Assembly (NCBI RefSeq): GCF_900186865.1
Contig: NZ_LT906480.1
Coordinates: 4,296,001 to 4,360,000, forward strand
Direction: 5' to 3'
From: Stenotrophomonas maltophilia
GTDB taxonomy: Bacteria > Pseudomonadota > Gammaproteobacteria > Xanthomonadales > Xanthomonadaceae
Length of the DNA: 64,000 nucleotides
The notes under the pieces were generated by a model that saw only the letters and a list, made by a program, of their open reading frames with translations, searched no databases and was not told the origin of the DNA. Positions 59,151-64,000 of the stretch are shown here, piece after piece (the stretch's first letter is position 1; each line of letters starts with the position of its first letter). The position numbers were made by a program, and so were the translations under genes.

Positions 59151-59166
59151 ATAGGACTTGTCCTAT
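59151..59166. promoter_or_regulatory. Perfect 16-base palindrome upstream of the DUF2628 gene
   Basis: ATAGGACTTGTCCTAT is a seven-base dyad around TT, about 36 bases before the ATG at 59203. Just upstream is a second dyad, GCGTCAC/GTGACGC, spaced by ten bases. Their position fits an operator. The regulator is unknown. Confidence 0.5.
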
Positions 59167-59202
59167 CATGAAAACGTTTTCTCACAGGGATGTCTCCCCC
59201 CA

Positions 59203-59589
59203 ATGAATACCACTGACCTGTCCCAGTTCAGCCCGAAGTGGCAGTTCCGCTTCAACTTCTTCCGCCAGCACGGCGCCCCCAAGAACCCCGGCTTCAAGCA
59301 GGCCTGGAAGGCGCTGTCCTTTGGTGACCGCCTGAAGATCAACCTGAACTTCTTCGCGTTGTTCTTCGGTGCCATCTACCTGCTGATTCTTGGCATGTGG
59401 CGCAAGGCACTGGTGGTGATCGGCATCAACATCGCGCTGGCCATCATCACCATGTTCCTTCCGGACGTCGTCGGGCGCATGCTGTTCATCGCCATGAACC
59501 TGCTGGTCGCCTCCAGCACCAACTACAGCTACTACCTGGAGAAGGTGGAAGGACGTACCAGCTGGAACCCGTTTGAAGGAATGTTCTGA
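59203..59589 (+). CDS. DUF2628 domain membrane protein
   Basis: This 128-residue protein starts MNTTDLSQFSPKWQFRFNFF and continues HGAPKNPGFKQAWKALSFGDRLKINLNFFALFFGAIYLLILGMWRKAL, the DUF2628 pattern. Two or three helices follow (FFALFFGAIYLLILGMW, ALVVIGINIALAIITMFLP, MLFIAMNLLVASSTNYSYYL). The function of this inner-membrane family is unknown. The start at 59203 is preferred over 59158, as the family begins near the PKWQFRF motif. A terminator follows. Confidence 0.82.
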   Translation: MNTTDLSQFSPKWQFRFNFFRQHGAPKNPGFKQAWKALSFGDRLKINLNFFALFFGAIYLLILGMWRKALVVIGINIALAIITMFLPDVVGRMLFIAMNLLVASSTNYSYYLEKVEGRTSWNPFEGMF

Positions 59590-59629
59590 GCCATCAGACC
59601 TGCGCAGGATGCGCGGCAAGGATGCCACC

Positions 59630-59660
59630 GACGCCCGGCCCCCGCCGGGCGTCTTCGTTT
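59630..59660 (+). terminator. Terminator after the DUF2628 gene
   Basis: The perfect ten-base stem GACGCCCGGC/GCCGGGCGTC with the loop CCCC is followed by TTCGTTT. It lies between convergent genes. Confidence 0.82.
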
Positions 59661-59666
59661 CCGGGA

Positions 59667-62198
59667 TCAGGCCGCGCGGCGGGCCATGGCCTCCGGTTCG
59701 GCCCGCAGGCGGAAGCGCGAGACCGCCACGGCCAGCTGCTCGGCCTGCTCCTCCATCGCCCGCGCCGCGGCGCTGGCTTCCTCCACCAGTGCGGCGTTCT
59801 GCTGGGTGGTCTCATCCATCTGCACCACGGTCTGGTTGACCTGCTCGATGCCGGCGGACTGTTCGCGCGACGCAGCCGAGATCTCGGCCATGATCTCGTT
59901 GACGCGCCCCACCTGGCCGACGATGGCCTGCATGGTACGGCCCGCACCGTGCACCAGCTGCGCACCGGCACCGACCTGTGCCACGGATGCGTCGATCAGC
60001 TCCTTGATTTCCTTCGCTGCGCCCGCCGAGCGTTGCGCCAACGCGCGCACTTCGCTGGCGACCACCGCGAAGCCGCGGCCCTGCTCACCGGCCCGCGCCG
60101 CTTCCACCGCCGCATTCAACGCCAGGATGTTGGTCTGGAAGGCGATGCCGTCGATCACCGAAATGATCTCGGCGATGCGCTGCGAGGAGGCCTCGATCTG
60201 CTCCATGGTCTGCACCACCTGGTTGACCACTTCACCGCCCTCGCTGGCAACGTCAGCGGCGGATCCTGCCAAGGTATTGGCCTGCAGCGCGTGATCGGCG
60301 TTCTGGCGCACGGTGGAGGTCAGCTCCTCCATCGAGGCGGCGGTTTCTTCCAGGTTGGCGGCCTGCTGCTCGGTACGACGCGAGAGATCGCTGTTGCCCG
60401 CAGCGATCTCACCCGCCGCCAGGCGGATGCTGGCGGCCGACTGCTGGATCTGGCCGACGATCTGGGTCAACTGCTGCACGGTGCTGTTGGCATCGTCGCG
60501 CATCACCGCGAACACGCCATGGAAATCGCCGCGCATGCGTGCGCTGAGGTCGCCGGCGGCAATCGCGCGAAGCAGCGTCGAAAGCTCAGCCAGGTTGTGA
60601 TCGCTGACCTGCATCATGATGTTGAGGGTCTCCACCATGCGGCGGAAATCGTGGTCGAAGCGCTGGGCATCACCGCGTACAGCGAAGTCGCCGGCCGCCG
60701 CGGCGGCGGCCAGCTGCTGGATCTGCTCGTTGATCGCGGCCAGGTTGCTCTTGGTGGTGGCCATCGCTGCGGTGAACACCGCCTTCTCGCCCGGCAGCGC
60801 TTCCATGTCCACGCTGAGGTCACCCACCGCGTAACGCTGCATCACCTCGACCAGGCGCTGGGTGACCGCATTGCTGGAAGCCACCAGCTGGTTGCTGTCG
60901 GCCACCATGCGGCCGTACTCGCCGGGGAAGGCAGTGGCGTCCATGCGGTAGCTCAGCTCGCCAGCATCGTGGCGGCGCGCCATTTCCGCCTGCGCCGCCA
61001 TCACCGCCTGCAGCTGCCCGCGCATGCCCTGCATCGCGTCCAGCAGGCGGCCCACTTCATCGTTGCTGCGCGCAGGCAAGGTGCTGTCGAGCTTGCCGGC
61101 GGCTACGTCACCCGCCACCCGCACCGCTTCGGCCAACGGGCGGATCGCCAGGCGGCGCAGCAGCACATAGACGCCGGCACTCAGCGTCAACGCGGCCACC
61201 ACGCCCACCAGCAGCGTCAACCACAGCAGCTGGCGCGCCTCGGCCACGATCACCGCGTGCGGCATCACCACGCCCAGCGCGAAGCGCTGCGGGGCATTGC
61301 CCACGCGTAGCGGCACGTAGACGCGCACGTTGCCGGCTGCATCGGGCGTGAAGGCTTCGAACCGGCGGTCGGCGGCGATGTCGGCCAGCATGCTGCGGGT
61401 CAATGCGTCGGTGCGCGGCTTGCCGATCTCGGCGGCATTCGCCGAGGCCAGCACCACGCCGTTGGGCGAAAGCAGCTCGACGCGGCCTGCGCCCATCGGC
61501 GTCAGCGTCGCCAGGTGCTTCTGCAGCGCCGCCAGCGAGAAGTCGACGGTGAACACGCCGAGGAAGGTGCCGTTTTCGACGATCGGCGAGCTCAACGTGC
61601 TCATCAGCACCTGCTGGCCGGCGATGTCGTAGGCATAGGGCTCGCTGACCTTGGGCAGCTTGTCGCGGCTGGGTACCACATACCAGTCGGCCGAGCCGTC
61701 GGCGGCTTCGGTGTAGTCGGTCATGGTCGACTGCTGCGGCTTGCCGTCATGCCAGGCCCAGTAGCTCATGTAGCGGCCGCTGGCATCGTGCATCGCGGTA
61801 TTGGCGAACTCGGCATCCTTGCCATCGAAGGCATCGGCCTCCCACATGGTGCTCTTGCCCAGCCACTCCGGGTGGGTGCGCAGCTGCTCGCCCAGCACGG
61901 CAGCCAGGCTGGCGCGATCGGGCACGTCACCCCGCGCACGCTGGGCGAGCACGGCTTCGACCATGGCATCGTTGCTGGCAAACGCCGTGCCCAGATCGGC
62001 GGCGACCTGGCGCGCTTCAGCGTTGGCCTCGCTGGTCATGGTCTGGCGCGAGGCATCGATCAGGCTGGCACTGGCCTGGCGATAGATCAGGAACGCCGTC
62101 AGGCCGAAGCACAGCAGCGCGATGACGGCGGTGCCCAGCATCAGCTTGTGGGCGATGCTGCCCGGGCGGCGGGCAGCGGCGGAACGGGAAGAAGGCAT
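59667..62198 (-). CDS. Methyl-accepting chemotaxis protein with periplasmic sensor domain
   Basis: This 843-residue receptor has a helix at about residues 18-38 (HKLMLGTAVIALLCFGLTAFLIY) and a periplasmic region of about 300 residues resembling dCache (GDVPDRASLAAVLGEQLRTHPEWLGKSTMWEADAFDGKDAEF, YYVVPSRDKLPKVSEPYAY-like segment). A second helix (LLWLTLLVGVVAALTLSAGVYVLL), HAMP units and the signalling hairpin IDGIAFQTNILALNAAVEAARAGEQGRGFAVVASEVR follow. There is no CheR-tethering pentapeptide at the C-terminus. The start at 62198 fits the helix position. The ligand is unknown. Confidence 0.92.
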   Translation of the reverse strand: MPSSRSAAARRPGSIAHKLMLGTAVIALLCFGLTAFLIYRQASASLIDASRQTMTSEANAEARQVAADLGTAFASNDAMVEAVLAQRARGDVPDRASLAAVLGEQLRTHPEWLGKSTMWEADAFDGKDAEFANTAMHDASGRYMSYWAWHDGKPQQSTMTDYTEAADGSADWYVVPSRDKLPKVSEPYAYDIAGQQVLMSTLSSPIVENGTFLGVFTVDFSLAALQKHLATLTPMGAGRVELLSPNGVVLASANAAEIGKPRTDALTRSMLADIAADRRFEAFTPDAAGNVRVYVPLRVGNAPQRFALGVVMPHAVIVAEARQLLWLTLLVGVVAALTLSAGVYVLLRRLAIRPLAEAVRVAGDVAAGKLDSTLPARSNDEVGRLLDAMQGMRGQLQAVMAAQAEMARRHDAGELSYRMDATAFPGEYGRMVADSNQLVASSNAVTQRLVEVMQRYAVGDLSVDMEALPGEKAVFTAAMATTKSNLAAINEQIQQLAAAAAAGDFAVRGDAQRFDHDFRRMVETLNIMMQVSDHNLAELSTLLRAIAAGDLSARMRGDFHGVFAVMRDDANSTVQQLTQIVGQIQQSAASIRLAAGEIAAGNSDLSRRTEQQAANLEETAASMEELTSTVRQNADHALQANTLAGSAADVASEGGEVVNQVVQTMEQIEASSQRIAEIISVIDGIAFQTNILALNAAVEAARAGEQGRGFAVVASEVRALAQRSAGAAKEIKELIDASVAQVGAGAQLVHGAGRTMQAIVGQVGRVNEIMAEISAASREQSAGIEQVNQTVVQMDETTQQNAALVEEASAAARAMEEQAEQLAVAVSRFRLRAEPEAMARRAA

Positions 62199-62408
62199 GG
62201 AGGGGTCCGCAAGGCAGTTCAGGACGACCGGCACCGGGAGGGCACCGCGCAGGCGCGCGATCCGTCGCGCAGGCCACCGGCCGCCGGGACCCGCCCGGCG
62301 CAGGAAGCGCACCGGGTTAGCGGCCGCCTGCCAACGAGGTTGAGGCGACCGGCCTACACATTCCTGAATCCACTCAGGGACGGGACAGAGGATCCGTCCC
62401 CGCGTCCC

Positions 62409-63302
62409 CTATTCGGCCACCCGATCCTTGATCCACTCCGCGCGTGGCAACACCTCGATGCTGCCTGCGGCGTACTGCTGCAGCACGGCGTCCGGCCCGA
62501 AACGCGGCTGCCACCCCAGCTCCCTGCGGATGCGGGCGCTGTCGTAGACGCGGTCGACGCTCAGCGGCAATGGCCAGCCGCGGCGCTCGAACTCGGCCAG
62601 CAGCTGCGGTACGCGCCGGGCCAGTACGTTGCGCGGCTGGGTGGCCAGCTCGAGGCAATCCTCGCGACGGAACGGGGTCGCGGCGCAGGCGATGTAGCGG
62701 GCGAAGGCCGGCCCCTCATCCAGCAGCAGCGCGGCATGGGCACTGGCCACGTCACGGGCGTCGATCCCACGATGCAACCGGAACATCGCCATCCGTTCCG
62801 GCGGTTCCGGGAAGCAGCGCCCCATCCGCAGCACGCGCACCCCGAAGTCCGGTGCGGCGGCAGCTTCAGCCAGGGCCTCGGCCTGCAGCTTGCTGCGGTG
62901 GTAGATCGTTCGCGGCAGCGGCTCGGTATCCTCATCGATCCAGCGGCATCCCCCTGCCATCACCGCGTGGCCGTACAGCGCGGTGGTACTGGTCAACACG
63001 AACCGCCGCGCGCCTGCCTCGCGCGCCGCCTGCAGCAGGTGCGCAGTCGCGTCCACGTTGATCTGCTGGAACACCGCGTCCGGTACCAGGCCCACGTGTG
63101 GCGCATGCAGGGCCGCGGTATGGATGACCGCGTCGACGCCCTGCACCGCGCGCACGACGGCTTGATGATCGGTGACATCGGCAATGATGCGCGTGGTGGC
63201 AAACGGACTGCGGTCCAGACCCACCACTTCATGGGCAGCCGCCAGCGCGCCGAAGATCGCGCGCCCGATCCGCCCGGAACTGCCGGTCAACAGAATCTTC
63301 AT
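62409..63302 (-). CDS. NAD-dependent epimerase/dehydratase family protein
   Basis: This 297-residue extended SDR has the cofactor motif GSSGRIG at the N-terminus, Asp31-type specificity (VVGLDRSPF), DVTDHQAVVRAVQGVDAVIHTAA and the catalytic set STTALYG plus YHRSK (Tyr and Lys). The C-terminal part varies and gives no substrate clue; a nucleotide-sugar or related epimerase is only one option. An ATG at 63311 would add three residues. It is monocistronic. Confidence 0.82.
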   Translation of the reverse strand: MKILLTGSSGRIGRAIFGALAAAHEVVGLDRSPFATTRIIADVTDHQAVVRAVQGVDAVIHTAALHAPHVGLVPDAVFQQINVDATAHLLQAAREAGARRFVLTSTTALYGHAVMAGGCRWIDEDTEPLPRTIYHRSKLQAEALAEAAAAPDFGVRVLRMGRCFPEPPERMAMFRLHRGIDARDVASAHAALLLDEGPAFARYIACAATPFRREDCLELATQPRNVLARRVPQLLAEFERRGWPLPLSVDRVYDSARIRRELGWQPRFGPDAVLQQYAAGSIEVLPRAEWIKDRVAE

Positions 63303-63311
63303 TGAGTCCAT

Positions 63312-63802
63312 TCACTCGAAGCGCCCGGGAACTACCGGGATGCTTCGATTCTAGGCATGCAACGGAACATCTGCGATAGGACGACCGCGCAACTGTGCGT
63401 TCATCCTGACGACTTCGGCGGAGCCAGCAGTTGACGCGCGATGGAGAGTGGATCGTCGCCGCCTGCCGCGTGGGGCGCGACACCGGTCCGTTCGCCGTTG
63501 CCACCGGTGCGCAGTCTGATCGGTTGCCGGTCCGGAACGCTGATCTGATAGCCATCGGGCAGCAGCACAGGATCATCGAACATATGTGCGGCACCGCCAC
63601 TGCGGCCGCCGGCGTTGCCGCACATCCGAGGGCCGGCAGTGAATACGCGACGAATGCGGCCGCCGGGCCGGCTGCGTGATCATCCCGGTGCGCAGGGCGC
63701 GTGAAAACCGGGGCGAAGATAGCGACCTGGACTTAGCGTGCGATGGCCAAGCATGGACGCCGTCGTCCACGAAGGCGGCGTCCACACTGCAGGAGATTTC
63801 AC
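63312..63802. other. Stretch with one doubtful small gene
   Basis: About 490 bases between the epimerase and the KGG-protein gene. The only plausible reading frame is the minus-strand one at 63401-63583. The right end should contain the stress-protein promoter; no clear -35/-10 pair stands out. Confidence 0.5.
63401..63583 (-). CDS. Doubtful small hypothetical protein, 60 residues
   Basis: The frame starts MFDDPVLLPDGYQISVPDRQ and ends QLLAPPKSSG. The first half reads like a real protein, but there is no clear ribosome site, and an earlier ATG (63625) is in frame. I do not recognise it. An open plus-strand frame overlaps it. It is listed because no better gene fills this stretch. Confidence 0.35.
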   Translation of the reverse strand: MFDDPVLLPDGYQISVPDRQPIRLRTGGNGERTGVAPHAAGGDDPLSIARQLLAPPKSSG

Positions 63803-64000
63803 ATGACTGAGCAGAACCCGCGCAGCTCCAACCGGGGCTTCGCCTCGATGGACCAGGACAAACAGCGCGCGATCGCCGCCAAGGGCGGGCGCGCGGCACA
63901 TGCCTCCGGCAATGCGCACGAATTCAGTCCGGCCGAAGCACGTGTCGCAGGCCGCAAGGGCGGCGAAGCGATCAGCCGCGACCGCCAGCACATGGCCACG
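63803..64000 (+). CDS. KGG-repeat stress-induced protein, cut by the window end
   Basis: The 66 visible codons begin MTEQNPRSSNRGFASMDQDK. They contain two KGG repeats of the Con-10/GsiB type: RGFASMDQDKQRAIAAKGGRAAH and HEFSPAEARVAGRKGGEAIS. Such small hydrophilic proteins are induced by starvation or desiccation in many bacteria. AGGAG lies eight bases before the ATG. The frame is open to the end of the window, so the full length is unknown. Confidence 0.85.
   Translation, partial: MTEQNPRSSNRGFASMDQDKQRAIAAKGGRAAHASGNAHEFSPAEARVAGRKGGEAISRDRQHMAT

Overview
The window is a high-GC chromosomal segment of a gammaproteobacterium of the Xanthomonadaceae, most probably a Stenotrophomonas of the maltophilia complex. 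The main clue is the repeated GTAG-headed palindrome (GTAGTGCCGGCCG...), usually in head-to-head pairs between genes, which matches the SMAG/REP elements known from S. maltophilia. Gene content agrees: the YajQ c-di-GMP effector, a dihydrolipoyl dehydrogenase with its own lipoyl domain, OpgH, an AlgZ/AlgR-like pair next to hemC, and OmpW. I saw no rRNA, tRNA, CRISPR array, prophage or insertion sequence. It is core genome with many small palindromic repeats.

Layout. 1-13.5 kb: oligopeptidase B (cut by the left edge), an aminotransferase, a prolyl oligopeptidase, a lipocalin, the methionine importer genes metI-metN, an EamA transporter, yajQ, a DUF1415 gene overlapping an SDR gene, and oligopeptidase A. 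13.6-16.4 kb: a Cds1-like PLP enzyme, glyoxalase I, a VOC protein and a CBS protein. 16.8-18.7 kb: glmS. 18.7-26.7 kb: an ABC export operon (adaptor, ATPase, two FtsX/MacB-type permeases, a small PDZ-like secreted protein) followed by a sigma-54 activator and a histidine kinase. The operon has a near-consensus -24/-12 promoter and an upstream palindrome. 26.7-36.7 kb: a GNAT gene, glmU, gtrA and the complete ATP synthase operon atpIBEFHAGDC. 37-43.5 kb: a beta-barrel protein, lpd and aceF, a uracil-DNA-glycosylase-family gene and ompW. 43.6-50.3 kb: glpD-glpK, metQ beside a WYL regulator, a lipoprotein and a DUF481 barrel. 50.3-64 kb: hemC, the AlgZ/AlgR-like pair with an esterase, opgH, a TonB receptor, a DUF2628 protein, a chemotaxis receptor, an epimerase, and a KGG stress protein cut by the right edge.

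The genes fall into working groups. metNI (about 6-7.6 kb) and metQ (about 47 kb) make one importer from two loci. glmS and glmU supply UDP-GlcNAc and flank the exporter operon. aceF and lpd encode E2 and E3 of pyruvate dehydrogenase; E1 (aceE) is not here. glpK and glpD convert glycerol to dihydroxyacetone phosphate.

The most unusual signal is a set of long-armed inverted repeats in gene-free stretches (37991-38088, 38141-38244, 51311-51414, 51579-51683). Their 26-31-base arms are almost perfect within a copy but unrelated between copies. The loops are conserved: two share a 42-base loop with a compensatory base change, and two share a different 52-53-base loop. Other points are a palindrome that supplies the 3' end of glpD, an orphan intrinsic terminator suggesting a small RNA upstream of the 37-kb barrel gene, and a GGGATC tandem array.
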